Shown: piece by piece, positions 40,723 through 49,699 of the stretch
Layout of the letters: each line of letters opens with the position of its first letter
Numbering within the stretch: position 1 is the stretch's first letter
Source: Pseudonocardia acidicola
Lineage (GTDB): Bacteria > Actinomycetota > Actinomycetes > Mycobacteriales > Pseudonocardiaceae
Assembly (NCBI RefSeq): GCF_012911935.1
Contig: NZ_JAAXLA010000003.1
Coordinates: 62,001-126,000 of the forward strand
Reading direction: 5' to 3'
Length of the DNA stretch: 64,000 bases
Notes under the pieces: model-generated
What the model was told of the DNA's origin: nothing
Databases searched by the model: none
What the model saw: the letters and a program-made list of their open reading frames with translations, nothing else
Program-made: the position numbers and the translations under genes

Positions 40723-42087
40723 GTGACGACACGCACACAACCCAGCCGTCCCGCGGAGGTGACCCCGGCGCAGCGCTGGCTGGCCCGGCTCGCGTTCGTC
40801 GCGGCGTTCGCGGCGATCGCGGTGCTCATCGCGGGTGCCGGCCTGCGCAGCATCGCCCTCGTCGTACTGGGAGTGGTCGGGATCGCCGTCGCGCTCGCCG
40901 CCACCTGGTCGTTCCTGGCGCACCGGGGGGCGTTGCGGTGGCTGTCCGCGGTCGTGGCGGTGGCCGCGCCGCTCGTCGTCCTCGGGCTCGACGTCTGGGC
41001 CGGTCTGCTGTGGGTCGTGGTCGCGTCGCTCGCCCTGGCCGGTGTGGCCGGCGCTGCGGGCCGGGCGGCGCTGAGCCGGGACCGCCCAGCCCGGCCGGGG
41101 CCGGTGGAGTACCCGGCCGCACCGGTGCGGCACCCGTTCTTCGTGATGAACCCGCGGTCCGGCGGCGGCAAGGTGAAGACCTTCGGACTCGACGAGAAGG
41201 CCGCGGCGCTGGGCGCCGAGGTCGCGCTCCTGGAGGGCCCGGGGGTCGTCGACGTCGTCGAGCTCGCCCGCGACGCCGTGGCCCGCGGCGCGGATCTGCT
41301 CGGGGTGGCCGGCGGCGACGGCACGCAGGCGCTCGTGGCGGGTGTCGCCGCCGAGCACGGCGTCCCGTTCGTGGTGCTCTCGGCCGGCACCCGCAACCAC
41401 TTCGCGCTCGACCTCGGGCTGGACCGCGACGATCCCCCGACCGGGCTGGGCGCGCTGACCGACGGCGTCGAACTGCACGTGGATCTGGGCGTGATCAACG
41501 ACCGGATCTTCGTCAACAACGCCTCCTTCGGCGCCTACGCCGAGATCGTGCAGAGCCCCGACTACCGCGACGACAAGGTGGGCACCACCCTGCAGCTGCT
41601 GCCCGACCTGCTGACCGGCCACCGGGGACCTCACCTGACCGCGCGGGCCGACGGCCGGGTGACGATCGAGGCCCCGCAGGCGGTACTCGTGAGCAACAAC
41701 CCTTACGGAACCGGTGACGTCGCGGGACTGGGCCGGCGGGGGCGGCTGGACCAGGGTGTTCTCGGGGTGGTCGGGATCACGGTGTCCAACGCCGCGCAGG
41801 CGGCGGGGCTGCTGCGCCGCCAGCACACGAACGGCCTGGTCGCGACGACGGCCCGGCAGGTGATCGTGGACGCCGACAGCGCCGAGATCCCGGTCGGGAT
41901 CGACGGCGAGTCCGTGTCACTGCCGACGCCGGTGCACTGCACGATCCGGCCGGGCGCGCTGCGGGTGCGGGTCCCCCGCGAGCGCCCCGGGGTGCCGGTG
42001 GCGAAGCCACCCATGAACTGGGCCCGGTTGCGCGAACAGGCGCTCCCGACGGCCGGCCCCGCCGTCGTCCACCGCTCGACCGGATAG
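40723..42087 (+). CDS. Diacylglycerol/lipid kinase-like protein with N-terminal membrane helices
   Basis: The 454-residue protein begins with three or four hydrophobic helices (about 20-115), then a DAGK catalytic domain: RHPFFVMNPRSGGGKVKTFG with the SGGGK nucleotide loop, LGVAGGDGTQALVAGVA with the family GGDGT, and FVVLSAGTRNHFALDLGLD. It ends with a region containing GIDGESVSLPTPV. It may phosphorylate diacylglycerol or a related lipid, such as a polyprenol or sphingosine-like alcohol. GTG 40723 follows GGAGGA by five bases. A small membrane-protein gene follows 41 bp downstream, probably in the same unit. Confidence 0.83.
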   Translation: MTTRTQPSRPAEVTPAQRWLARLAFVAAFAAIAVLIAGAGLRSIALVVLGVVGIAVALAATWSFLAHRGALRWLSAVVAVAAPLVVLGLDVWAGLLWVVVASLALAGVAGAAGRAALSRDRPARPGPVEYPAAPVRHPFFVMNPRSGGGKVKTFGLDEKAAALGAEVALLEGPGVVDVVELARDAVARGADLLGVAGGDGTQALVAGVAAEHGVPFVVLSAGTRNHFALDLGLDRDDPPTGLGALTDGVELHVDLGVINDRIFVNNASFGAYAEIVQSPDYRDDKVGTTLQLLPDLLTGHRGPHLTARADGRVTIEAPQAVLVSNNPYGTGDVAGLGRRGRLDQGVLGVVGITVSNAAQAAGLLRRQHTNGLVATTARQVIVDADSAEIPVGIDGESVSLPTPVHCTIRPGALRVRVPRERPGVPVAKPPMNWARLREQALPTAGPAVVHRSTG

Positions 42088-42128
42088 CGCTCACCTCCAC
42101 GGGACACCGTCGTCACCACGGGAGCGAC

Positions 42129-42296
42129 ATGCTGGGACTGATCATCGCGGCCGCCGGCCCCCCGCTCGGCATGGCGTTCATGCTGAGCCTGGAATGGGTC
42201 GAGAGCCATCTGCTGCGCGACCGGCCCTCCGAACCGGGCGGTGCTGCCGCCGACCCGCTCACGAACCGGGTGGCGGTGATGGACAGACAGCGCTGA
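42129..42296 (+). CDS. Small single-span membrane protein
   Basis: A 55-residue frame starts at ATG 42129 behind GGGAGCGAC, with one hydrophobic helix (LGLIIAAAGPPLGMAFMLSLE) and a charged C-terminal tail ending MDRQR. No family is recognised. It is 41 bp after the lipid-kinase gene and 123 bp before the MFS gene on the same strand. Real ribosome binding site spacing and a membrane helix support coding. Confidence 0.5.
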   Translation: MLGLIIAAAGPPLGMAFMLSLEWVESHLLRDRPSEPGGAAADPLTNRVAVMDRQR

Positions 42297-42419
42297 CCGC
42301 GTCCGGCAGCTGGGCGAGCGTGGTCTGCAACGAGGCCGGCGGCTGCCACGTCCACCGGCCCCGGGCCTGCGGGGAACACTGTTGACCTGCACCAGGGTCG
42401 AGGTAGCAGGCTGGACGCC

Positions 42420-43805
42420 ATGAGCGCCCCGCCCGGCACCGGGCCCACCGGCCGCGTCCGCTCGGAACTCTTCGGGCCGAACCGGCGCGCCACGACGATC
42501 GGGCTGGTCCTGCTGATCAGTCTGGTCGCGTTCGAGGCCATGGGGGTCGGCACGGCGATGCCCGCGCTGGTGGCCGACCTCGGCGCGGTCTCGATGTACT
42601 CGTGGCCGTTCGTCGCGTTCATGGCGGCCGCCGTGTTCGGCACCGTGCTCGGCGGGCGGTGGTGCGACGTGTCCGGCCCCCGCGTCCCGCTCGTCGCGGC
42701 GCCGGTGCTGTTCGGGGTCGGGCTGGTGGTGGCGGGGACCGCGGGGAGCATGACCCAGCTGCTGGCCGGGCGCGTGCTGCAGGGCCTCGGCGCCGGGACC
42801 CAGGCCGTCGCCGTCTACGTGCTGATCGCCGCGGTGTACCCGCAACGGGCCCGGCCCGCGGTGTTCGGGCTGATCTCCTCGGCGTGGGTGCTGCCGGCGC
42901 TGATCGGTCCGCCCGTCGCCGGTGTCGTCACCGAGCGGCTGTCCTGGCACTGGGTGTTCCTGGGGCTGGTGCCGGTCGTCCTGCTCGCCGTCTCGCTGGT
43001 GCTGCCCGCGGTACGCCGGCTGGGTCCGCCCGACCCGGGACGGGTGGCCACCCCGGCGCGGCGCGGCCTGGCCGCTGCGGCGCTCGGCGCGGCCACGGGT
43101 GTGTCGGCGCTGAGCTGGGCCTCGCAGCACGCGACGGTCACCGCGGCCGTCGCCGCGGTGGCGGCCGTCGTGCTGCTCGTCCCGTCGATGCGCCGGCTGT
43201 TGCCGTCCGGGGTGTTCCGGGGCGGGCGCGGCATCCCCACCGTGGTCGCCGGTCGCGGGCTGCTGGCCGGGGCGTTCTTCACCGTCAACGCCTACCTGCC
43301 GCTGATGCTGACCAGCACGCACCGCTGGTCACTGGCCATCGCCGGGGTCCCGCTCATCGTGGGGTCGCTGGGCTGGTCGGCGGCGTCGGCGTGGCAGGGC
43401 CGGCACCCCGACCTGCCCCGGCCGACGCTGCTGCGGGTCGGCTTCAGCTGCGTCGCCGCGGGAATCGCCGGGCTGCTGCTGGTGGCACCGGCCTGGGGGG
43501 TGCCGTGGTTGGCGCTGCCGGTGTGGGGCGTCGCCGGCGTCGGCATGGGGCTGGGCTATTCGTCGCTGTCCTACCTGCTGCTGCAGCAGTCCGGTGCGGG
43601 CGACGTCGGGTTCCACACCTCCGCCGCGCAGATGTCCGACCAGCTCAGCACCGCCACCATGATCGGCGCGGGCGGCGCACTGCTGGCGCTGCTCGGCTCC
43701 CCGGCGGTGGCGCTGCCGGTGTTGCTCGGGCTGCTCGTGGGCCTGGCCGTGCTGGGCGCTGTCATCGCCGGCCGGACCGCACGGCCGCAGCCGGCCGCGG
43801 GATAG
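42420..43805 (+). CDS. MFS transporter
   Basis: The 461-residue protein has about fourteen hydrophobic segments. Motifs include FEAMGVGTAMPALVADLGA (helix one), GTVLGGRWCDVSGPR (motif A variant) and GRVLQGLGAGTQAVAVYVLIA, then SSAWVLPALIGPPVAGVV (motif C region). The series resembles DHA2-type exporters such as the mycobacterial Tap or Stp group, which pump drugs or cell-envelope compounds. The ATG at 42420 lacks a strong ribosome binding site. It converges with the NADH dehydrogenase gene 11 bp after its stop. Substrate is unknown. Confidence 0.82.
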   Translation: MSAPPGTGPTGRVRSELFGPNRRATTIGLVLLISLVAFEAMGVGTAMPALVADLGAVSMYSWPFVAFMAAAVFGTVLGGRWCDVSGPRVPLVAAPVLFGVGLVVAGTAGSMTQLLAGRVLQGLGAGTQAVAVYVLIAAVYPQRARPAVFGLISSAWVLPALIGPPVAGVVTERLSWHWVFLGLVPVVLLAVSLVLPAVRRLGPPDPGRVATPARRGLAAAALGAATGVSALSWASQHATVTAAVAAVAAVVLLVPSMRRLLPSGVFRGGRGIPTVVAGRGLLAGAFFTVNAYLPLMLTSTHRWSLAIAGVPLIVGSLGWSAASAWQGRHPDLPRPTLLRVGFSCVAAGIAGLLLVAPAWGVPWLALPVWGVAGVGMGLGYSSLSYLLLQQSGAGDVGFHTSAAQMSDQLSTATMIGAGGALLALLGSPAVALPVLLGLLVGLAVLGAVIAGRTARPQPAAG

Positions 43806-43816
43806 CCCGCGGGCCG

Positions 43817-45157
43817 TCACGGCTTCCCCGGGCGCCGGGCCGCACCGGGCAGCGCGTACACGTCGCGCCGGGTGTCGATCATGTGGGTGGTGAACGCGCG
43901 TTCCCGCCGGATCCCGCGGGTGAAGGCCAGCGACCAGGTCAGCACCGCGCCCAGCCGGTTGCGGAAACCGGTGAGGAAGGCGATGTGGACGAACAGCCAC
44001 ACCACCCACGCCACCGGGCCGGACAGGTGCAGCCGCCCGGCGGAGACGACGGCCCGGCCGCGCGCGATGTAGGCCGCCGAGCCCAGGTCGACGTAGTGGA
44101 ACGCCCGGGCGGCCCTGCGGCCGGCGACCTGCTGGCGGATCCGCCGCCCGGCGTAGTGGCCCGCCTGCATGGCCACCTCGGCGACCCCGGGCAGACCGGT
44201 GCGGCTCATCAGGTCCCCGGCCACGAGGATCTCGGGGTGGCCGGGGACCGTGAGATCGGCTCCGACCCGGATCCGGCCGGCCCGGTCACGGCAGGCACCG
44301 GTGGCCTTCGCGACAGCCGCGGCCAGCGGCGGCGCCTCCACACCCGCGGTCCAGAGCACGGTGGCGGCCGGGTACTCCGTCGTGACCCCGGACGGGCCGC
44401 GGACCAGCAGCCCTTCCTGGTCGACGTGGGTGACGACCGACCCCAGGTGCAGTTCGACGCCCAGCGCCGTCAGCGCCTGCGCCGCCTTCGCCGACAGGTC
44501 CGGGCCGAACGCCACCAGCGGTGCCCGGCCACCGTCGAACAGCAGTACCCGGGCGTCCTCGGGCCGGATCCGGCGGAACTCCGCGCGCAGCGTCCGGTCC
44601 GCGAGCTCGCGGATCTGCCCGGCCAGCTCGACCCCGGTGGGGCCGGCCCCGACGAGGGCGAAGGTCAGCCAGCGGCGGCGCTCGGCGGAGTCGGTCGCGC
44701 TCTCGGCACGCTCGAACGCGCCGAACACCCTGGCCCGGACGTCCAGCGCGTCGGCCAGCGTCTTCAGCCCCGGAGCCCACGCGGCGAACTCGTCGTGGCC
44801 GAAGTAGGACTGGCGCACCCCGGCGGCGAGCACCACGTAGTCGTAGGGCAGCTCGACGAGTTCGCCGCCGGGCCGCTCGGCGACGACGCACCGGCGGGGC
44901 GGGTCGAGATCGACGACCTCGGCGAGCAGGTATTCGGTGTTCCGGTGACGCTTGAGGACGTCGCGCAGCGGTGCGGCGATCTGCCCCTCGGACAGGATCC
45001 CGGTCGCGCACTGGTACAGCAGCGGAACGAACAGGTGGTGCTCGGCACGGTCCACCAGCGTCACCTCGACCGGGCTGCGGCGCAGGGCGCGAGCTGCGAA
45101 GAGCCCGGCGAACCCGCCGCCGACGATGACGACACGCGGCCTCTTGATCCGGTCCAT
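43817..45157 (-). CDS. ndh: Type II NADH:quinone oxidoreductase
   Basis: The 446-residue flavoprotein has two Rossmann sites, VVIVGGGFAGLFAARALRR at the N-terminus for FAD and LTFALVGAGPTGVELAGQIRE midway for NADH. Family landmarks LYQCATGILSEGQIAAPLR, VLAAGVRQSYFGHDEF and VAMQAGHYAGRRI are present. A C-terminal amphipathic/hydrophobic stretch (VAWVVWLFVHIAFLTGF) anchors it to the membrane. NDH-2 passes electrons from NADH to quinone without proton pumping. The ATG is at 45157. The neighbours give no operon; it is convergent with an MFS gene and divergent from a small membrane-protein gene. Confidence 0.9.
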   Translation of the reverse strand: MDRIKRPRVVIVGGGFAGLFAARALRRSPVEVTLVDRAEHHLFVPLLYQCATGILSEGQIAAPLRDVLKRHRNTEYLLAEVVDLDPPRRCVVAERPGGELVELPYDYVVLAAGVRQSYFGHDEFAAWAPGLKTLADALDVRARVFGAFERAESATDSAERRRWLTFALVGAGPTGVELAGQIRELADRTLRAEFRRIRPEDARVLLFDGGRAPLVAFGPDLSAKAAQALTALGVELHLGSVVTHVDQEGLLVRGPSGVTTEYPAATVLWTAGVEAPPLAAAVAKATGACRDRAGRIRVGADLTVPGHPEILVAGDLMSRTGLPGVAEVAMQAGHYAGRRIRQQVAGRRAARAFHYVDLGSAAYIARGRAVVSAGRLHLSGPVAWVVWLFVHIAFLTGFRNRLGAVLTWSLAFTRGIRRERAFTTHMIDTRRDVYALPGAARRPGKP

Positions 45158-45508
45158 CGGGTCACCCCGGTCCCCATCACATCGAGCTCACCGCGGGCCG
45201 TCCGGCCGGGGATCCGGCCCGCATCTGCGCGGCTCACGGTCCTCTGCGCGGCGGCGCGACACGCCACCCGGAAAGGACGATGGGCCCGGGAACCGAGGCG
45301 CTTCGGCCCGCGCGCGCCCGCTGGACCGGCCCGGTGCGTCACCGACGTGGACCACGGGCGTGGGGCTGTCCTCGTCCGGTGCGGTGATGCCGCCCGGCCG
45401 GGCCCTGCGGACGCTGCAGGACATACGCCCGCCTCACTCGGGCCGGGTGATGCCCGGCGTCCGCACCGCGCGGCAGAGTCCGCAACAGCGACGACGAGGG
45501 AGGACGGC
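45158..45508. other. Intergenic region between ndh and a small membrane-protein gene
   Basis: About 350 bp holds the divergent promoters. A 78-codon frame on the minus strand (45188-45424) lacks a ribosome binding site and family motifs, so I do not call it. No other structure stands out. Confidence 0.5.
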
Positions 45509-45787
45509 ATGGCGAACAGGGGCAGCCGCGCCGCACGGCACGAGCTCGACCGCGCCATCGTCAGCGGGGTGACCCTGCTCGGCGTGGCCGGCATCGTCGG
45601 GCTCTCCGGGCTCGCGGTGGGCATCGCCGTGGCGCTGCGCTTCTTCCGGCAGTGGGTGCGGCACGCCGAGGTACCACCGACCGAGGTGGTGCGGCACCGG
45701 TGGGAGCAGGCCCGGTCGGCGGCCACCGCCGGGATCGACGCCTGGCGCGACGCGCACGCCGAGCAGCGAGCCCCGTCCCGGGACTGA
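45509..45787 (+). CDS. Small membrane protein
   Basis: The 92-residue protein has one strong hydrophobic helix (IVSGVTLLGVAGIVGLSGLA then VGIAVALRFF) followed by a basic and acidic C-terminal half ending RDAHAEQRAPSRD. ATG 45509 follows GGGAGGACGGC. I recognise no family. It is flanked by a long intergenic region upstream and a convergent dehydrogenase gene downstream. The clear ribosome binding site and helix make a genuine gene likely. Confidence 0.65.
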   Translation: MANRGSRAARHELDRAIVSGVTLLGVAGIVGLSGLAVGIAVALRFFRQWVRHAEVPPTEVVRHRWEQARSAATAGIDAWRDAHAEQRAPSRD

Positions 45788-45877
45788 CGGGGCGCGGCCT
45801 GCTCCGGTGTCGTGGGCTTCCCGGCCCCGCCGGGCGGCCCTCGCCGGCCCTCCGGCCGGGACGACCGGCGCCGGGGA

Positions 45878-46648
45878 TCAGAACAGCGAGCCGTAGGTGC
45901 CGCCGTCGACCCGGACGGTCGCGCCGGTCGTGAAGCTCGCCGACGGGGACGCCAGGTAGACCGCTGCGCCGACGATCTCCTCGGGCCGGCCCGCTCGCTG
46001 CAGCGCCATCGAGCGCTGCAGTCCCGCCTGCACCGCATCCATGTCCCACGCATCACTGATGTCGGTGAGGAACGGGCCCGCCGTGATCGTGTTGACCCGC
46101 ACCGCGGGTGCGTAGGCGCGGGCCAGGCCGCGGGTGAGGGTCTCCAGCCCGGACTTCGCCGCCGCATAGGGCAGCGCGGTGGGCGACGGGATCGCCGACT
46201 CCACCGACGAGATGTTGATGATGCAGCCGGACCCGGCGGCGGCCATCCGGGCGCCGACCAGGCTGCCCAGCCGGAACGGCCCCTTCAGGTTGACCGCGAA
46301 CACCTTGTCGTAGAGAGCCTCGGAGACGTCCTCGAGCGACGGGTACAGCGGTGAGAGGCCGGCGTTGTTCACCAGGACGTCGACGTGCCCGGCGGCCGCG
46401 TAGGCCCGTTTCACGAGGTCGTCGCACTGGTCCCAGTGGCTCACATTGGCGGCCAGCGCCCACGCCCGGACCCCGAATGCGGCCTCCGCCTCGGCGGCCA
46501 CCTTCTCGCAGGCGTCCTGTTTACGGCTCACGACGATGACGTCGGCACCTCGTTCGGCGAAGCCGAGAACCATCTGCCGGCCCAGTCCGCGGCTCCCCCC
46601 GGTGACGAGGGCGACACTTCCGGAGAGGTCGAAGAGGCGATCGGTCAT
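45878..46648 (-). CDS. Short-chain dehydrogenase/reductase
   Basis: The 256-residue enzyme is a classical SDR: VALVTGGSRGLGRQMVLGFA (cofactor loop TGGSRGLG), VNNAGLSP, the catalytic Ser in INISSVES and the catalytic Tyr-x-x-x-Lys in LPYAAAKSGLE. Cofactor selection by Arg in GADVIVVSRKQ after strand two suggests NADP(H). Many such enzymes reduce 3-ketoacyl or other ketones. ATG 46648 has a poor ribosome binding site. The upstream region has AT-rich promoter elements and direct repeats GTGAGA. Substrate is unknown and no operon partner is visible. Confidence 0.9.
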   Translation of the reverse strand: MTDRLFDLSGSVALVTGGSRGLGRQMVLGFAERGADVIVVSRKQDACEKVAAEAEAAFGVRAWALAANVSHWDQCDDLVKRAYAAAGHVDVLVNNAGLSPLYPSLEDVSEALYDKVFAVNLKGPFRLGSLVGARMAAAGSGCIINISSVESAIPSPTALPYAAAKSGLETLTRGLARAYAPAVRVNTITAGPFLTDISDAWDMDAVQAGLQRSMALQRAGRPEEIVGAAVYLASPSASFTTGATVRVDGGTYGSLF

Positions 46649-46797
46649 GGACGGACCCGCTTTCTCGTGGGTTGGCACACGGATGACGATGCGATGAGGA
46701 TGATGCCTGCGAACACCGGCGGCGGTCGCACCGCCGGGTCGGTGCCCCGCACACCGCGACTCACCCATTCGACGGGCAGCACTGCTCTGTGAATATC

Positions 46798-46824
46798 GTG
46801 AGATCTATTATGAGTCGCGTGAGA
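46798..46824. promoter_or_regulatory. GTGAGA direct repeats in the SDR/TAP divergent region
   Basis: GTGAGA at 46798-46803 is repeated at 46819-46824, exactly 21 bp (two helix turns) apart. The sequence between is AT-rich, with TATTATG resembling a -10 element. This looks like an operator array. Confidence 0.4.
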
Positions 46825-46863
46825 ATGTGTTCCGCGCATTGCGCGGCGCAGGCACACCACTAG
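46810..46863 (+). CDS. Possible 17-residue Cys/His-containing leader peptide
   Basis: An ATG at 46810 opens 17 codons, MSRVRMCSAHCAAQAHH, ending at TAG 46861-46863. It is followed after 77 bases by a very strong hairpin. Cys and His clusters would suit ribosome-mediated attenuation. The ATG overlaps a -10-like TATTAT and lacks a ribosome binding site, so this is only a candidate. Confidence 0.2.
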   Translation: MSRVRMCSAHCAAQAHH

Positions 46864-46940
46864 TGTTCTCGTGGCGTCCGCCGCGCCGACTACCTGCACG
46901 ACCGCGCCGGCGGGCCGCCGGCAACCAGGCGGAGCGGGGG

Positions 46941-46982
46941 GTGCGGGCAGCGGCCGCGGGGGCGTGCGGCCGCTGCCCGCAC
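46941..46982. terminator. Perfect 17-bp hairpin in a divergent intergenic region
   Basis: Arms 46941-46957 and 46966-46982 are fully complementary (GTGCGGGCAGCGGCCGC and its reverse complement) with an 8-base loop. It is terminator-grade, yet lies between two divergent genes, so it must end or attenuate some unannotated transcript or act on DNA. Confidence 0.6.
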
Positions 46983-47310
46983 TATGTCTCAATCACGTTC
47001 GAAAGGGTGATCGTGCCAGCTTTCCAGCAGGCTTGCCGAGACGCTCCGGAATTCCCGGTTTCCGGCCCGGGGAGCGCTTTCGCCGAGAGGGAGCCACTGC
47101 CCGGGACGTCCGGTTGGGGGTCCCGGCACGGTATGCCGACGAGCCGATCGGCGGCGCCGGCTGCGTCGGCGGACAGGACCTTCGCCATCTCGACGCCGCC
47201 CTCGCGGGCGGAACAATGAGGGTCGTGCTGCAGCAGACGCCCACCAGGGCCGCCACCGACCCGGGCCGTCCCGATCCGGTGATCAGCCGGACCGGAACGG
47301 GGCCGTCATC
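46983..47310. other. Intergenic stretch before the TAP-like peptidase gene
   Basis: About 330 bp with open frames on both strands, none with a ribosome binding site or recognisable motif. One plus frame (GVPARYADEPIGGAG) looks slightly protein-like but matches nothing I know. The peptidase promoter should be here. Confidence 0.45.
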
Positions 47311-48933
47311 GTGCTGAGCGGATCGGCCCGGAAGCGCCACCGGGGCACGCGGACCGTCTTGCTCGCCATCTTCGCGCTCGTCGCCGCGCTCAGTCTCGCC
47401 TGCGGGCCGGCCGTCGCGGCCACGCCACCCGTTCCGGCCGACGGACAGCCGCCGTCCGGCGCGCCGGCCCCGGGGCTCGCCCGGTTCTACGACCAGCACC
47501 TGTCCTGGGGCAGCTGCGCGCCGTTCGCGACCACACCGGCGGACAAGCAGGCCTACACCGCGCCGCGACTGCAGTGCGCCTACCTCGAGGTACCGGAGAA
47601 CTACGCGAACCCCGGCGGGGCCACGGTGCGCATCGGGCTGCTCCGCGTGCCGGCCAGCGACCCCGCCCACCGCATCGGCTCCCTGGTCATGAACCCGGGA
47701 GGACCGGGGGCCTCCGGGATGAGCACCGCGGCCAGCTTCGCCGCTCAGGTCGCCGCCACCGACCTCGGCCGACGCTTCGACTTCGTCGGGTTCGACCCCC
47801 GTAGCGTCGCGTCCAGCCAGCCTGCGGTCCTCTGCGAGACGCCTGCCGAGCAGGACGCCGAGCGTGCGGCCGACCTCTCCGCGGACACCTCACCCAGCGG
47901 GGTGGCCAAGCTCGAGGCCCAGGAGAAGACCGACAACGCCGAGTGCGTCGCCCGCACGGGCACCGGAACCGGCCTGCTGGCCAACATCGGCACCCGTGAC
48001 GTCGCCCGCGATCTCGACGTCATGCGCGCGGCCCTCGGTGACCAGAAGCTGACCTTCCTGGGCTACTCGTACGGCACCCGGCTCGGCACCGCATACGCCG
48101 AGGCCTTCCCGCACAATGTGCGCGCGATGATCCTCGACGGCGCGATCGACCCCGCGCAGAACCCGATCGACCGCAACGTCGACCAGGTCGCCGGGTTCCA
48201 GAAGGCCTTCGACGCCTTCGCCGCGTTCTGCACGAGGCGCAGCGACTGCGCGCTCGGCACCGACCCGGCGCGAGCCGTCGCCGCCTACCAGGCCCTCACC
48301 CGGCCCCTGCTCGACCACCCGGCACCCACCGCCGACGGCCGCACGCTGACCTATGACGACGCGACCATCGGGACGATCACCGCGCTCTACCAGCCGGCGG
48401 GCTGGCAGACCCTCAACACCGGGCTCGCCGAGCTCGCCCGCGGCCGCGGGGACACGCTGATGAAACTCGCTGACGCCTACGACAACCGGTCCCCGGACGG
48501 CAGCTACGGCAACGACACGGCCGCGTTCACCGCGATCAGCTGCGTCGACGACCCGCCGGTCACCGACCGGGCGACCGCCCGCGCCCTCGACGCGCGTGAC
48601 CGCGCTGCCGCCCCGTTCGAGGACAGTGGGCGCCCGCCCTCGGACGCCCTCGGCCAGTGCGCGTTCTGGCCGGTGCCGCCGACGACCCAGCCGCACGTGC
48701 CGAATGTCAGCGGGCTGCCCCCGGTGGTGGTCATCTCCACCACCGGTGACCCCGCGACCCCCTACCGGTCCGGCGTGAACCTCGCCAAGGACCTCGGCGC
48801 CCGGCTGCTCACCGTGCAGGGCACCCAGCACACCGCGTTCCTGCAGGGCATCACCTGCGTGGACAGCGCCGGGGTCGCCTACCTGACCTCGCTGACGCTG
48901 CCCGCGAAGGGGATGGTCTGTGCGGCGAGCTGA
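47311..48933 (+). CDS. Secreted alpha/beta hydrolase, TAP-like (S33) peptidase
   Basis: The 540-residue protein has a signal peptide (TVLLAIFALVAALSLACGPAVA), then an alpha/beta hydrolase fold with nucleophile elbow GYSYGT, oxyanion-side SLVMNPGGPGASG, acid Asp in ISTTGDPATPY and His in GTQHTAFLQG. The C-terminal TAP-like domain confirms the tripeptidyl aminopeptidase family, which clips short peptides or esters outside the cell. GTG 47311 begins it, with no strong ribosome binding site. Several cysteines imply disulfides. It converges with an M24 peptidase gene. The upstream intergenic hairpin may affect its expression. Confidence 0.85.
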   Translation: MLSGSARKRHRGTRTVLLAIFALVAALSLACGPAVAATPPVPADGQPPSGAPAPGLARFYDQHLSWGSCAPFATTPADKQAYTAPRLQCAYLEVPENYANPGGATVRIGLLRVPASDPAHRIGSLVMNPGGPGASGMSTAASFAAQVAATDLGRRFDFVGFDPRSVASSQPAVLCETPAEQDAERAADLSADTSPSGVAKLEAQEKTDNAECVARTGTGTGLLANIGTRDVARDLDVMRAALGDQKLTFLGYSYGTRLGTAYAEAFPHNVRAMILDGAIDPAQNPIDRNVDQVAGFQKAFDAFAAFCTRRSDCALGTDPARAVAAYQALTRPLLDHPAPTADGRTLTYDDATIGTITALYQPAGWQTLNTGLAELARGRGDTLMKLADAYDNRSPDGSYGNDTAAFTAISCVDDPPVTDRATARALDARDRAAAPFEDSGRPPSDALGQCAFWPVPPTTQPHVPNVSGLPPVVVISTTGDPATPYRSGVNLAKDLGARLLTVQGTQHTAFLQGITCVDSAGVAYLTSLTLPAKGMVCAAS

Positions 48934-48950
48934 CCCCTGGCGGGGTCCGC

Positions 48951-49667
48951 TCACGGACCGAGGGTGAGCAGTTCCTCGTAGAACCCGCCGATCCGCCGCT
49001 GCCGGTCGACGAGATGCACCTCGAGGATCCAGTGGCACCGCCGGCCGGCCTTGTCGGTGCCGCGCATGACGGTGCCGTTGCCGGGCGCGATGTAGCTCTC
49101 GATCCGCTCACCGTCGATCAGCTCGTGCGGGAACTCCCCCACCAGGTGTCCGGAGTGCGCGCCGCCGAACTCCCAGCCGGCGGCCCCGGCCAGGGCGGTC
49201 ATGTGCGCGTAGAGCTCCCGGCCGGTGATGCCGGGGTGGGTCTCGAAGTGCCGGCGGCCGGCGTCGAAGATCCGCGGCAGGTCGTCGCGGAGCCGGTGCT
49301 TGACCGGGTCGTCACCGAGCACGAAGGTGCGCCCGAAGTCGGCCTCCCACTCGGCGAAGATCGGCCCGAAGTCGAGGAAGACGATGTCGTCCGCCGCGAT
49401 GACCCGGTCCGGCGGATTCTCCTTGTAGGGCTGCAGCGTGTTCGGCCCGGAGCGGACGACCCGCTTGTGCCAGTGCCGGTTCGTGCCGAACAGCTCCGCG
49501 CCGAGGTCGCGCACCTCGTCGCTGACGACGGACTCGGGCACGCCGGGGCGGACCAGGCCCCGCCGGCCGACTTCGGCGAACAGCTCGGCCGCGCAGCCCT
49601 GGGCCTGGAGCAGCCCACGGGCCCGGGCGTCCTCGTCGATCGCGGCCTCGTCCCTGGGCGCAGCCAT
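48951..49667 (-). CDS. M24-family metallopeptidase-like protein
   Basis: The 238-residue protein has the pita-bread fold of Xaa-Pro aminopeptidases: IVFLDFGPIFAEWEADFGRTF supplies the two Asp ligands, GGAHSGHLVGEFPHE the His, and RCHWILEVHLVDR the Glu. It lacks the N-terminal creatinase domain, so it is a minimal M24 enzyme, as in small aminopeptidase P-like or ergothionase-related proteins. ATG 49667 follows AAGGTG. It is divergent from yigZ and convergent with the secreted peptidase gene. Substrate cannot be inferred. Confidence 0.82.
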   Translation of the reverse strand: MAAPRDEAAIDEDARARGLLQAQGCAAELFAEVGRRGLVRPGVPESVVSDEVRDLGAELFGTNRHWHKRVVRSGPNTLQPYKENPPDRVIAADDIVFLDFGPIFAEWEADFGRTFVLGDDPVKHRLRDDLPRIFDAGRRHFETHPGITGRELYAHMTALAGAAGWEFGGAHSGHLVGEFPHELIDGERIESYIAPGNGTVMRGTDKAGRRCHWILEVHLVDRQRRIGGFYEELLTLGP

Positions 49668-49699
49668 GACGGTCACCTTAATCACGGATACTGGACGTC

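Noticed and set aside
42297-42385. Cys/His-containing frame extension (VVCNEAGGCHVH) after the 55-residue small protein
   Set aside because: It has no start with a ribosome binding site in that frame; could be a remnant but cannot be supported.
45188-45424. 78-codon minus-strand frame between ndh and the small membrane-protein gene
   Set aside because: No ribosome binding site, no domain, and composition typical of random high-GC DNA.
42602-45787. 1061-codon plus-strand frame through the MFS and ndh genes
   Set aside because: Shadow frame; only its last part, from 45509, is a plausible gene with its own ribosome binding site.
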